From positions 62,001 to 126,000 of the forward strand of contig CAKTNP010000003.1 in assembly GCA_934589155.1 (NCBI GenBank): 64,000 nt of DNA, in the 5' to 3' direction. The DNA is from an uncultured Oscillospiraceae bacterium. Lineage in GTDB: Bacteria > Bacillota > Clostridia > Oscillospirales > Oscillospiraceae. Positions 26,231-34,612 of this stretch are shown piece by piece. The position numbers and the translations under genes are program-made. The notes beneath the pieces are model-generated. The model was not told the origin of the DNA, ran no database searches, and saw nothing but the letters and a program-made list of their open reading frames with translations. Position 1 is the first letter of the stretch. Every line of letters starts with the position of its first letter.

Positions 26231-26356
26231 GTGAAGAAGGGTATCTTCTCCTTGATTGGGAGCGCTCTTCTTATTGCCTGGGGTGTGTCCGGCTTCCGGT
26301 CCCGGTGCCCGGAAGAAGAGGAGGACCGGGAGAAGAATGCCGAAAAATACGAATAA
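26231..26356 (+). CDS. Possible tiny membrane protein overlapping an upstream mini-ORF
   Basis: From the GTG at 26231 a 41-codon frame reads a membrane helix (KKGIFSLIGSALLIAWGVSGF) followed by a charged tail rich in Glu and Lys. Its GTG overlaps the stop (GTGA) of a second hydrophobic mini-frame, 26142-26234, that encodes a single helix (NIFWVLFGILGILSILVLALA). An alternative longer reading of this frame begins at ATG 26099. A terminator follows the stop by 14 nt. The rest of the 25.99-26.70 kb gap holds no other supportable gene. The assignment is tentative. Confidence 0.3.
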   Translation: MKKGIFSLIGSALLIAWGVSGFRSRCPEEEEDREKNAEKYE

Positions 26357-26370
26357 CGGTGGAAGGATCT

Positions 26371-26412
26371 CCGGGCCCGGGAGACATCAGGGGCCCGGAT
26401 ATCTATTTTTTG
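26371..26412 (+). terminator. Probable intrinsic terminator
   Basis: The stem CCGGGCCC/GGGCCCGG lies 14 nt after the stop at 26356, and ATTTTTTG follows a few bases beyond the stem. It suggests a transcript ends here before the polysaccharide promoter. Confidence 0.55.
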
Positions 26413-26445
26413 CCGGAGCCTTCGACATATTTTTACAGATTTCCA

Positions 26446-26474
26446 TTGCGGATTCCCACGGTATGTTGTATAAT
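26446..26474 (+). promoter_or_regulatory. Promoter of the polysaccharide operon
   Basis: TTGCGG at 26446-26451 and a perfect TATAAT at 26469-26474 are spaced by 17 nt. The leader to the first gene is about 220 nt and AT-rich near its end; I see no terminator or riboswitch in it. No other promoter of comparable quality was seen before 46.3 kb. Confidence 0.62.
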
Positions 26475-26697
26475 CAAAAAGATAAATTGCGGTATCGCCT
26501 GAATTAGACAAAAAAACGGGATATTTTGAGTTTTCTTTTGGAAATCCCCGCAAAATCGATCCGGCAGAACGGACCCAATATAGGCCGGGGCACGGCCGTT
26601 TTGGGAGAAATGCCGTGAAAAAACCACATAATACGGTGAATTTACTCCACTTTTTGGGAAAAACGAAAAAATCGAGAAGGGCGGAAGAGGGAGAATT

Positions 26698-27984
26698 ATG
26701 GCGTTTCAGAGAGAAAACGGGTTCCGGCCTTTCCGGGATAAGGTCTGGCTGTCCTCACCCACCATGCATGGCGAAGAGCTTCAATATGTCACGGAGGCCT
26801 ACACTACCAACTGGATGAGCACCGTAGGTCAAAATATCGACAAAGTAGAACAGATCGCCGCCGCCCAGTCCGGTGTCCAATACGCCGTGGCCCTGTCCTG
26901 CGGCACAGCGGCTCTGCACCTGTGTATCAAGTTCGCCGGGGAAAAACTCTACGGCCGCCCGCCCGTCGGCCATGGGGCTCTGGAGGGCAAGCGGGTATTC
27001 TGCTCAGACATGACCTTCGCCGCGACCTTGAACCCTGTGGCCTATGAGGGCGGGATCCCCGTTTTTATTGATACGGAGGCGGCTTCCTGGAATATGGACC
27101 CTGCCGCTTTGGAGAAGGCTTTTGCCTTATATCCGGATACAAAATTGGTGGTTTGCGCGGAACTTTACGGTTTTTCCGGGGATATTGCTCGAATTAAATC
27201 GATTTGTGAGGCCCACGGGGCCCTTCTGGTGGAGGATGCCGCCGAGGCGCTGGGCGCCACCTGGGAGGGGCGGCCCTGCGGCAGCTACGGAGACTTTTCC
27301 GCCATTTCCTTCAATGGCAATAAGATCATTACCGGTTCCGCCGGCGGTTGTCTGCTGACGAATGACCGGGAGGCGGCCAACAAAGCCCGGAAATGGTCCA
27401 CCCAGGCCCGGGAGAACGCCCCCTGGTACCAGCATGAAGAGGCGGGCTACAACTACCGCATGAGTAACGTGATTGCCGGTGTGATCCGGGGTCAGTATCC
27501 CCATCTGGCGGAGCACATTGCCCAGAAAAAGACAGTTTATGAGCGCTATCGACAGGGACTGAGGGACCTGCCCATACATATGAACCCCTTTGACGAGGCC
27601 AAGTGTGCCCCCAACTATTGGCTCTCGGCACTGATTGTTGATAAAGATGCCATGTGCGGCCAGGTCCGGGGGGACACGAAGGCTCTGTATGTTCCGGAGC
27701 CCGGCAAGTCCTGCCCCACGGAGATCCTGGAGGCTTTGGCGTCTCTGAACGCCGAGGGCCGCCCCATCTGGAAGCCCATGCACATGCAGCCCATGTATCG
27801 GATGCACGAATTTGTCACCACGTCCGGTTCCGGCCGGGCCGGGACCAACGCCTATCTGGCGGGCGGCTGCTCCAATGTGAGTGCGGACATTTTTGACCGG
27901 GGGCTGTGCCTGCCCAGTGACAATAAAATGACTGAGGAACAGCAGGAGATCATTATCGACATGATCCACGCCTGCTTTGAATAA
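26698..27984 (+). CDS. DegT/DnrJ/EryC1/StrS sugar aminotransferase (PglE-like)
   Basis: This PLP enzyme transfers an amino group to a keto-sugar nucleotide. The 428-aa protein has CGTAALHLC, the Asp-containing LLVEDAAEALGATW, and the PLP lysine in FNGNKIITGSAGG (Lys209). Close context (PglC-like transferase next, PglF/CapD dehydratase at 52.8 kb) suggests the product UDP-4-amino-4,6-dideoxy-GlcNAc. It opens the locus and is GC-rich like the chromosome. The ATG follows AGAGGGAG. Substrate is inferred from partners, not seen directly. Confidence 0.92.
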   Translation: MAFQRENGFRPFRDKVWLSSPTMHGEELQYVTEAYTTNWMSTVGQNIDKVEQIAAAQSGVQYAVALSCGTAALHLCIKFAGEKLYGRPPVGHGALEGKRVFCSDMTFAATLNPVAYEGGIPVFIDTEAASWNMDPAALEKAFALYPDTKLVVCAELYGFSGDIARIKSICEAHGALLVEDAAEALGATWEGRPCGSYGDFSAISFNGNKIITGSAGGCLLTNDREAANKARKWSTQARENAPWYQHEEAGYNYRMSNVIAGVIRGQYPHLAEHIAQKKTVYERYRQGLRDLPIHMNPFDEAKCAPNYWLSALIVDKDAMCGQVRGDTKALYVPEPGKSCPTEILEALASLNAEGRPIWKPMHMQPMYRMHEFVTTSGSGRAGTNAYLAGGCSNVSADIFDRGLCLPSDNKMTEEQQEIIIDMIHACFE

Positions 27985-28001
27985 GGAAACCAGGGCGGAA
28001 A

Positions 28002-28667
28002 ATGGAAAAGGAAAAGACTCTGCATAGGCCCTACGGCCCCTATGAAAAATACTTCAAGCGGCTTTTGGATGCAATCTGCGCATTGATTGCGCTGATTATC
28101 CTAAGCCCAGCTATGTTGGTGACGGCAATTTTGGTGCGTGTAAAGCTGGGCAGCCCCGTGATCTTTGCCCAGGAACGCCCGGGAAAAGATGAGAAGATCT
28201 TCAGACTTCACAAATTCCGCAGCATGAGCGATGCGCGGGATGAAAACGGCATGCTGCTGCCGGACAAGGAGCGCCTGACAGGATTCGGTAAAAAGCTCCG
28301 GGCCACCAGTTTGGATGAACTGCCGGAACTGTGGGACATTTTCCGGGGCAAGATGAGTATCGTCGGGCCAAGACCGCTGCTAGTTGAATACTTGCCATTT
28401 TACACAGCAGATGAACGGCATAGGCATGATGTGCGGCCAGGACTTACAGGCTTAGCCCAAATAAACGGAAGAAATACGCTGACCTGGGAGCAAAAATTTG
28501 AATACGACTTGGAGTATGTGCAACATGTCAGCTTTATTATGGACTTGAGCATTTTACTGGATACAGTTGGAAAAGTGTTCAGTAGGTCGGGGGTTCGGGT
28601 CAATACCCAAAACAGTGAAGGAAATCTCGCACGGATTCGAGGTCGTGTTGGCGAGAAAGTGGAGTGA
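28002..28667 (+). CDS. Initiating sugar-phosphate transferase (PglC/EpsL-like monotopic PGT)
   Basis: This membrane enzyme moves a sugar-1-phosphate from a UDP-sugar to undecaprenyl phosphate and so starts the repeat unit. The 221-aa size is the small PglC form without the WcaJ N-terminal helices. One re-entrant hydrophobic segment (LLDAICALIALIILSPAMLVTAIL) is followed by RPGKDEKIFRLHKFRSM, the catalytic Asp-Glu dyad in SLDELPELWDIFRGKMSIVGPRP, and RPGLTGLAQINGR. It is 17 nt after the aminotransferase. Base composition drops sharply within its 3' half, near 28.4 kb. Confidence 0.95.
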   Translation: MEKEKTLHRPYGPYEKYFKRLLDAICALIALIILSPAMLVTAILVRVKLGSPVIFAQERPGKDEKIFRLHKFRSMSDARDENGMLLPDKERLTGFGKKLRATSLDELPELWDIFRGKMSIVGPRPLLVEYLPFYTADERHRHDVRPGLTGLAQINGRNTLTWEQKFEYDLEYVQHVSFIMDLSILLDTVGKVFSRSGVRVNTQNSEGNLARIRGRVGEKVE

Positions 28668-28673
28668 TTCATA

Positions 28674-29645
28674 ATGAACATTTTAATTCTTAGCTGCGGA
28701 ACAAGGAACAAAGTTGTTCAATATTTCAAAAATGCTGTTGGCCCTTCTGGTAAAGTTTTTGCAGCCGATTGCAGCCCGTATGCACCTGCACTTTATGATG
28801 CAGATTCCTTCTATATTGTCCCTCGAATGACTACGCCTGGCTATATCGATGAGATATTGATGATTTGTAAAAAAGAGCACGTTAATGGCGTTTTGTCTCT
28901 GATTGATCCAGAATTGTCACTTTTAGCGCAACGCAAAGAAGATTTTGAAGCTGTTGGTACAACGGTTGTAGGTTCTCCCTATGAAATGTGTGAGATGGCT
29001 CTTGATAAATGGGCTATGTATAACTGGTTGACAGCGCACGGTTATCGTTGCGCAAAAACCTATGTACAGTTTATGATGTTTGAACAGGCTCTTGCTAATG
29101 GAGAAGTGACCCTCCCCGTTTTTGTGAAGCCGCGTTTTGGCAGTGCTAGTCTGCATATTTCTAAAGCGGATGATCTAGAGACGGCGGAGTTTCTTTTCAA
29201 ACATCAACCGGACATGATCATTCAGGAGTTCCTTAATGGGCAGGAGATCGGTGCTGATGTCTATACGGATATACTTTCTGGGCAGATTGTCGCTATCTTT
29301 ACTAAGAAAAAGCTGGCAATGCGTGCGGGAGAGACAGAAAAAGCGATATCCTTCAAGGATGAAAAGCTCTTTGCACTAATTTCACAGTTTGTAGAAGAAA
29401 GTGGTTATCGTGCACAAATTGATATAGATATCTTCAGAATTGAGGATAAGTACTATATTTCTGAGATTAACCCGCGCTTTGGCGGTGGATACCCGCATGC
29501 TTATGAGTGTGGTGTAAGAACACCACAAATGATTATAAACAATTTGAATGGGCAAATGAATACGCCAGTTATCGGAGAATATCAAAGCGATGTTGTCATG
29601 ATGAAATATAACGAATTGAAAACACTTGTATTGGGTGATAGATAA
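28674..29645 (+). CDS. ATP-grasp domain protein
   Basis: The 323-aa cytoplasmic protein has a pre-ATP-grasp domain (MNILILSCGTRNKVVQYF), the nucleotide loop FVKPRFGSASLHI, the IIQEFLNGQEIGADV strand and the metal-binding YYISEINPRFGGGYPHAYECG. It is of the carbamoyl-phosphate synthase/PylC-like class that joins a carboxylate to an amine or other nucleophile through acyl-phosphate. It sits between the initiating transferase and the first GT4, so it probably adds an acyl or amino-acid group to a sugar. The gene is AT-rich relative to its upstream neighbour. Substrate unknown. Confidence 0.87.
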   Translation: MNILILSCGTRNKVVQYFKNAVGPSGKVFAADCSPYAPALYDADSFYIVPRMTTPGYIDEILMICKKEHVNGVLSLIDPELSLLAQRKEDFEAVGTTVVGSPYEMCEMALDKWAMYNWLTAHGYRCAKTYVQFMMFEQALANGEVTLPVFVKPRFGSASLHISKADDLETAEFLFKHQPDMIIQEFLNGQEIGADVYTDILSGQIVAIFTKKKLAMRAGETEKAISFKDEKLFALISQFVEESGYRAQIDIDIFRIEDKYYISEINPRFGGGYPHAYECGVRTPQMIINNLNGQMNTPVIGEYQSDVVMMKYNELKTLVLGDR

Positions 29646-29647
29646 CG

Positions 29648-30748
29648 GTGGAACGAATCCTGATTTTAGCCAACCACAGCGGTGGACTGTATGATTTTCG
29701 CAAAGATCTAATTGCAAAGTTGAAGGAACATGCAGGTGTTACCGTTGCCGTTCCACATAATGACCGCTGGGAAGAACTTCACAAGTTAGCGGACAGGGTA
29801 ATCGAACTTCCAATCGATCGCCGCGGGATGAACCCACTGCATGACAGCAAACTTTTTTGTCAGTACCGCTCCATGCTGAAAGAGAATGCTCCGGATCTGG
29901 TCTTGACATACACCATCAAGCCCAATATCTACGGTGGATTGGCCTGCCGGATAGCCCATATTCCCTATGCTGTGAACATTACGGGTCTCGGTAGCGCCAT
30001 CGAAAATGGAGGTTGGCTGAAACGGTTTGTGCTGGTACTCTACAAACCGGCATTGAAAGGTGCAAAGGTTGTGTTTTTCGAGAATGCGGGGGACCGAGAT
30101 GCCCTTGTTGCCACCGGTGTTGTGCCAAATGGGCGAGATGTTGTGCTCAACGGTGCTGGTGTCAATTTGGAGGATTTTCCTTGTCAGCCCTATCCGCAGG
30201 GAGAACCGATACGATTTCTTTTTGTAGGACGTGTTATGCACGAAAAAGGCGTGGACGAGTTGTTCGCGGCTGCAAAGCAATTGAAGCAACAGTACGGCGA
30301 CGGCGTGGAGCTTCACATCGTCGGCTCCTTTGAAGAGGCCTACAAGCCAACTATAGACGAGTTGGAGCGGCTGGGTGTGGTCAAGTACCACGGCTATCAG
30401 TCGGATATGAAGCCGTTTTATGCCATGGCAAATTGCTTGGTGTTGCCGTCCTATCATGAGGGTATGTCCAATGTTCTATTGGAGGCTGCCGCCAGCGGCA
30501 GGCCGGTGATCACCAGCAATATCCACGGCTGCCTGGAGGCGGTGGAGGACGGCGTATCCGGCCTCCTGTGTGAACGGAAAAATGCGGAAGACCTGTACCG
30601 GACCATGAAAAGGTTCCTGGACCTGCCCCGCGAGCAGCGGCGGCAGATGGGCCTTGCGGGCCGGAAACGCATGGAGGAAGTGTTTGACAAAAGGAAGGTC
30701 GTGGACCAGACGCTCCGGCGGCTTTTCGCGGAGGAAACCGTATGCTAA
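29648..30748 (+). CDS. Glycosyltransferase family 4 (PglA/CapM-like)
   Basis: The 366-aa GT-B enzyme begins with ILILANHSGGLYDFRKDL. Its C-terminal donor domain carries RFLFVGRVMHEKGVDELF and the GT4 signature LVLPSYHEGMSNVLLEAAASGRPVITS with the E-x7-E motif. The N-terminal NITGLGSAIE resembles enzymes that add the second sugar to an undecaprenyl-linked HexNAc. The start is the GTG 2 nt after the ATP-grasp stop. Its 3' end overlaps the next gene by 7 nt. AT-rich 5' and GC-rich 3' halves mark a composition boundary near 30.4 kb. Confidence 0.92.
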   Translation: MERILILANHSGGLYDFRKDLIAKLKEHAGVTVAVPHNDRWEELHKLADRVIELPIDRRGMNPLHDSKLFCQYRSMLKENAPDLVLTYTIKPNIYGGLACRIAHIPYAVNITGLGSAIENGGWLKRFVLVLYKPALKGAKVVFFENAGDRDALVATGVVPNGRDVVLNGAGVNLEDFPCQPYPQGEPIRFLFVGRVMHEKGVDELFAAAKQLKQQYGDGVELHIVGSFEEAYKPTIDELERLGVVKYHGYQSDMKPFYAMANCLVLPSYHEGMSNVLLEAAASGRPVITSNIHGCLEAVEDGVSGLLCERKNAEDLYRTMKRFLDLPREQRRQMGLAGRKRMEEVFDKRKVVDQTLRRLFAEETVC

Positions 30749-31872
30749 AGCTCTTTCCCATTATTGCCTGGGCGCTGCTGCTGGCATTTCTCTCCGACAA
30801 AAGGTCCCGGTATGTACTGGACCGGGCCGAAAGAAAGCAATACACCCGGAAAGATCTGGCGATCTATCTCGTCATGGCCCTGTCCATGGCGGCGTTTGTG
30901 GGTCTGCGGACCCGGGGCAACGACACCTATGCTTACCGACACCTGTATGAAAACCTTACGCCTGTGGGCCTAAGCAATATTGGGGACATTGACTGGCGGA
31001 AGGTCTCGAATGCGCCGGGGCTCCAATGCCTGACGATCCTGTTCAAGACCTGGGGCTTTTCCGTTCAGGACTACCTGATGGTCACGGCGCTGTTTACGGT
31101 CTGCACCTATCTGTGGTTTATTCGGAAATATACCTGCAGCATCTGGCTGAGCATTTTCTATTTTCTGACCATGGGGGTCTATGACTTTACCATGGCGGCT
31201 ATCAAGCAGACCATGGCGGTGGCTTTCCTGCTGCTGGCTACCGATGGGGCGATCCAAAAAAAGTGGGGGCGCTATGTGATATGGCTGCTGGCGGCGGAAC
31301 TGTTCCATCCCTATTCTTTCGTTTATCTGGTGGTTCCCTTCGTTGCCTTCCGCCCCTGGAGCCGAGGGACCCGGTACCTGCTGGCCGGAGCGCTGGCGCT
31401 GGCGTTGTTCATGTCCCAGTTCCTCTCGGCCATTGATATTGTGACGACATCCCTTGGGTATTCCTATGACGAGGGGGAATTCTCCGGGGAGGGCGTCAAC
31501 ATCCTCCGGGTGATGGTGGTATGGGTGCCGCTGGTGCTGTCGTTCCTGGGACGAAGGGCCATCGGAGCCATTGAGAGCCGTGCCACCAATATGATCCTGA
31601 ATCTGATGATGGTAAATTCGGTGATCATGTTCATCGGCCTGTTTGGCACGGCAAACTATTTTGCCCGCTTAGCTAACTATTTTCTGATTTTCCAGGTCAT
31701 TGGGCTGCCCTATGTGCTTACCCTCTTCAGCAGGGACAATGAGCGGATCCTGAAGAGGCTGTCCGCCGCGGGCTTTGCGGCGTACTACTATTACGGCGCG
31801 GCCATCGCAAACGGCGGCTTTGACGCCAACTATAACTTCATGTCGCTGCTGGAATATCTGAAACGCAAGTAA
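30742..31872 (+). CDS. EpsG-family polysaccharide polymerase (Wzy-like)
   Basis: The 376-aa integral membrane protein has about ten helices. The early motif FVGLRTRGNDTYAYRHLYEN and the central helix pair followed by ELFHPYSFVYLVVPF (His in a periplasmic loop) are typical of the EpsG family, whose members are proposed to polymerise repeat units. It overlaps the preceding GT4 by 7 nt. It is the best Wzy candidate in the locus. Confidence 0.88.
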   Translation: MLKLFPIIAWALLLAFLSDKRSRYVLDRAERKQYTRKDLAIYLVMALSMAAFVGLRTRGNDTYAYRHLYENLTPVGLSNIGDIDWRKVSNAPGLQCLTILFKTWGFSVQDYLMVTALFTVCTYLWFIRKYTCSIWLSIFYFLTMGVYDFTMAAIKQTMAVAFLLLATDGAIQKKWGRYVIWLLAAELFHPYSFVYLVVPFVAFRPWSRGTRYLLAGALALALFMSQFLSAIDIVTTSLGYSYDEGEFSGEGVNILRVMVVWVPLVLSFLGRRAIGAIESRATNMILNLMMVNSVIMFIGLFGTANYFARLANYFLIFQVIGLPYVLTLFSRDNERILKRLSAAGFAAYYYYGAAIANGGFDANYNFMSLLEYLKRK

Positions 31873-31883
31873 GGGATGGTTTT

Positions 31884-32981
31884 GTGATCAAAGTATTGCA
31901 GGTCGTGACCCATATGAACCGGGGCGGGCTGGAATCCATGCTGATGAACTATTACCGGCATATGGATCGAAACAAAATCCAATTTGATTTTCTGACCCAC
32001 CGCCCCTACGACGGGGATTATGGGTCGGAGATCCGGCAGCTGGGTGGGGTAATATACCATCTGCCGGTGCTGAATCCCTTCAGCCCCGGCTATCGGCGGG
32101 AATTGGCTCTTTTTTTCGGGGAACACCCGGAATATAGGATTGTCCATGTGCACCAGGACTGCCTCAGCGGAGTGATTCTCAAGGAGGCGAGGGCCTGCGG
32201 CGTCCCGGTGCGGATCGCCCACAGCCATAACGCCAACCAGGACAAAAATCTCAAGTATCCGATCAAGCTGTGGTATATGCGGCAGATTCCCCGGTATGCG
32301 ACGGACCTGTTTGCCTGCGGAAAGAACGCCGGGGACTGGATGTTCGGCGGGGCGCCGTACCGGATCCTCAATAATGCCATCGATGCCGCCGCCTATCGCT
32401 TCGATCCCGAAAAACGGGTGCAGATACGGCAGCGGCTGCACCTTACAAATGAATTAGCGATGGGCCACGTGGGCCGGTTCAGCCCGCAGAAAAACCACCC
32501 GTTTCTTCTTGAGATCTTTGCTGCGCTGCTGAAAAAGGAACCGGGTGCCGTTTTATTACTGGTTGGCGGCGGGGATGACATGCCGAAGATCCGGGAAAAA
32601 GCCAGGAACCTGGGGATCCTTGACCGGGTCCGGTTTTTGGGGGTTCGGGACGATGTGGCGGATCTGATGCAGGCCATGGATGTGTTTGCGTTCCCGTCCC
32701 TGTATGAGGGCCTGCCGGTCACCATGGTGGAGGCACAGGCTTCCAGCCTGCCCTGCCTGATTTCGGACCGGGTGCCGCCGGAGTGCATTATCACGGAAGG
32801 TCTGGTGGAGGCTCTGCCGCTGCCGGCGGGGCCGGGAGCCTGGGCAGAGAAAGCTCTGGAAAAGCGGGATACGGCCCGCACGGACCGTTACACTGAGATT
32901 AGCGCCCGGGGATTTGACATCACCACGGAGGCTGTAAAATTACAGGAGTTCTATCTTAACGCCTATGAACAACGCTGCTGA
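31884..32981 (+). CDS. Glycosyltransferase family 4 (EpsF-like)
   Basis: The 365-aa GT-B protein has the EpsF-like start VLQVVTHMNRGGLESMLMNYYRHMD, then IAHSHNAN, and in the donor domain MGHVGRFSPQKNHPFLLEIF and AFPSLYEGLPVTMVEAQASSLPC. The start is the GTG at 31884 with AAGGGATGG upstream. The 3' end overlaps the GT2 gene by 17 nt, implying translational coupling. GC-rich like the genome core. Confidence 0.92.
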   Translation: MIKVLQVVTHMNRGGLESMLMNYYRHMDRNKIQFDFLTHRPYDGDYGSEIRQLGGVIYHLPVLNPFSPGYRRELALFFGEHPEYRIVHVHQDCLSGVILKEARACGVPVRIAHSHNANQDKNLKYPIKLWYMRQIPRYATDLFACGKNAGDWMFGGAPYRILNNAIDAAAYRFDPEKRVQIRQRLHLTNELAMGHVGRFSPQKNHPFLLEIFAALLKKEPGAVLLLVGGGDDMPKIREKARNLGILDRVRFLGVRDDVADLMQAMDVFAFPSLYEGLPVTMVEAQASSLPCLISDRVPPECIITEGLVEALPLPAGPGAWAEKALEKRDTARTDRYTEISARGFDITTEAVKLQEFYLNAYEQRC

Positions 32982-33861
32982 ACCAATCCTCACCGTTTTT
33001 ACACCGGCCTATAACCGGGCGCATACGCTGCCACGCACCTATGAGAGCCTCTGCCGTCAGAGCCGCAGGGACTTTATCTGGCTCATCGTAGACGACGGTT
33101 CCACCGACAACACCGCAGAGCTGGTGCGAACATGGCAGAGCCGGGACAATGGGTTTGAGATCCGGTACATCTACAAAGAAAACGGCGGCATGCACACCGC
33201 CCACAATGTGGCATATGCCAATATCCATACGGAACTGAACACCTGCATTGACTCTGACGACATGCTGGCGGAGGGGGCCGTGGAGAAGATCCTGAACAAA
33301 TGGGCCGAGGTCAGGGACGAGGGTTATGCGGGCCTGGCAGGCCTGGATGCCGATTTTGACGGAAGAATCATTGGAAAAGGCTTTCCCGAGGGCGTGACCG
33401 AAACGACGCTATCCGGCTACTATGCTGCCGGCGGCGCCGGGGACAAAAAGTTGGTCTACCGCACAGATGTGATCAACGCTTATCCGGAATACCCGGTGTT
33501 CCAGGGTGAAAAATATGTCAGCCTTGCCTATAAGTACCTCCTGATCGACCAGGATTATAAGCTGGCGGTATTGGATGAGGTCCTATGCAATGTGGAGTAC
33601 CAGCCGGACGGCTCCAGCTGCAATATGCTGCGGCAGTATCTGAAAAATCCCATGGGCTTTGCCTTTTGGCGGACGGTGAAAATGCGGTATCCGGAATCCA
33701 CCAAGCGCCTCATCATGGACTGTATTCATTACTGTTCCAGCAGCCAGTTGGCCCGTAACCGGCACTATATTGCGGAGAGTCCCCGGCCCCTGCTGACGGT
33801 GTTCTGTACCCCGGCCGGCTGGGCGCTGACGGGGTATATTAAGAAGAAGGTGCGTCCATGA
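32965..33861 (+). CDS. Glycosyltransferase family 2
   Basis: The 298-aa GT-A enzyme has the classic N-terminus LTVFTPAYNRAHTLPRTYESL, VDDGSTDNT, NGGMHTAHN and the metal-binding TCIDSDDML (DxD-like). A C-terminal region of about 100 residues carries several Cys and aromatics. It overlaps its neighbours on both sides (17 nt and an ATGA), so the three genes are coupled. Donor and acceptor are unknown. Confidence 0.92.
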   Translation: MNNAAEPILTVFTPAYNRAHTLPRTYESLCRQSRRDFIWLIVDDGSTDNTAELVRTWQSRDNGFEIRYIYKENGGMHTAHNVAYANIHTELNTCIDSDDMLAEGAVEKILNKWAEVRDEGYAGLAGLDADFDGRIIGKGFPEGVTETTLSGYYAAGGAGDKKLVYRTDVINAYPEYPVFQGEKYVSLAYKYLLIDQDYKLAVLDEVLCNVEYQPDGSSCNMLRQYLKNPMGFAFWRTVKMRYPESTKRLIMDCIHYCSSSQLARNRHYIAESPRPLLTVFCTPAGWALTGYIKKKVRP

Positions 33862-34610
33862 TCCCAAAAAAAATTCATTACTGCTGGTTTGGGGGAAATC
33901 CATTGCCCAAATCGGCACGGAAATGCATTGCCAGCTGGCGGAAATATTTTCCGGACTATGAAGTCATAGAATGGAATGAAGACAACTACGATGTCAATAA
34001 AATCCCATATACTGCCCAAGCATATGCTGCAAAAAAATATGCATTTGTTAGCGACTATGCACGGTTTGACATAATATACCGAGAGGGTGGAATTTACTTT
34101 GACACAGATGTTGAGGTGCTGTGCCCATTCGATGATATATTAAAGCATGGCGCTTTCTTTGGGTGTGAAATTGACGGAACAATGTCTGCGGAAGATCAAG
34201 CGATGTCGTTGGAAGGAAGAGAGTATGAGGATTTTAGTATTCGCGTAAGCCCCGGCCTCGGAATGGCAAGCGAGGCAGAGAATCCATTTTACAAAGAATT
34301 TTTGGAGTTTTATGATGACTATCGATTCTACCGCGAGGATGGCACCCGGAACTCGATGGCAGTTGTAAGGATTACAACAAACCTACTGGCAAAGCATGGC
34401 CTACAGGATAGAAAAGGTGTGCAAAAAGTAGAGCATATTACAATTTATCCGGTGGAGTACTTTAACCCGATGGATAGTGCAACGGGCATTATCAGCACTA
34501 CAGAAAATACACATACCATTCATTGGTATTCGTTATCGTGGATGTCAGGGGCGGAGCGATTTTGGATTGCGGTGAAACGAAGACTCAGGAGAATGAGCCG
34601 GAGGAAATGA
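33858..34610 (+). CDS. Glycosyltransferase with GT32 (OCH1-like) DXD domain
   Basis: The 250-aa protein begins MIPKKIHYCWFGGNPLP, the hallmark of the capsular Gly_transf_sug/GT32 family, and has KYAFVSDYARFDIIYREGGIYFDTDVEVL with the metal-binding DTD. It starts within the stop of the GT2 gene (ATGA) and its stop is near the LicD start. A clear shift to AT-rich sequence begins close to its start. Confidence 0.92.
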   Translation: MIPKKIHYCWFGGNPLPKSARKCIASWRKYFPDYEVIEWNEDNYDVNKIPYTAQAYAAKKYAFVSDYARFDIIYREGGIYFDTDVEVLCPFDDILKHGAFFGCEIDGTMSAEDQAMSLEGREYEDFSIRVSPGLGMASEAENPFYKEFLEFYDDYRFYREDGTRNSMAVVRITTNLLAKHGLQDRKGVQKVEHITIYPVEYFNPMDSATGIISTTENTHTIHWYSLSWMSGAERFWIAVKRRLRRMSRRK

Positions 34611-34612
34611 GA

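Noticed and set aside
26119..26553. A 144-aa leftward open frame in the secA-polysaccharide gap
   Set aside because: Ser/Arg-rich, no ribosome site, runs across the terminator and the operon promoter.
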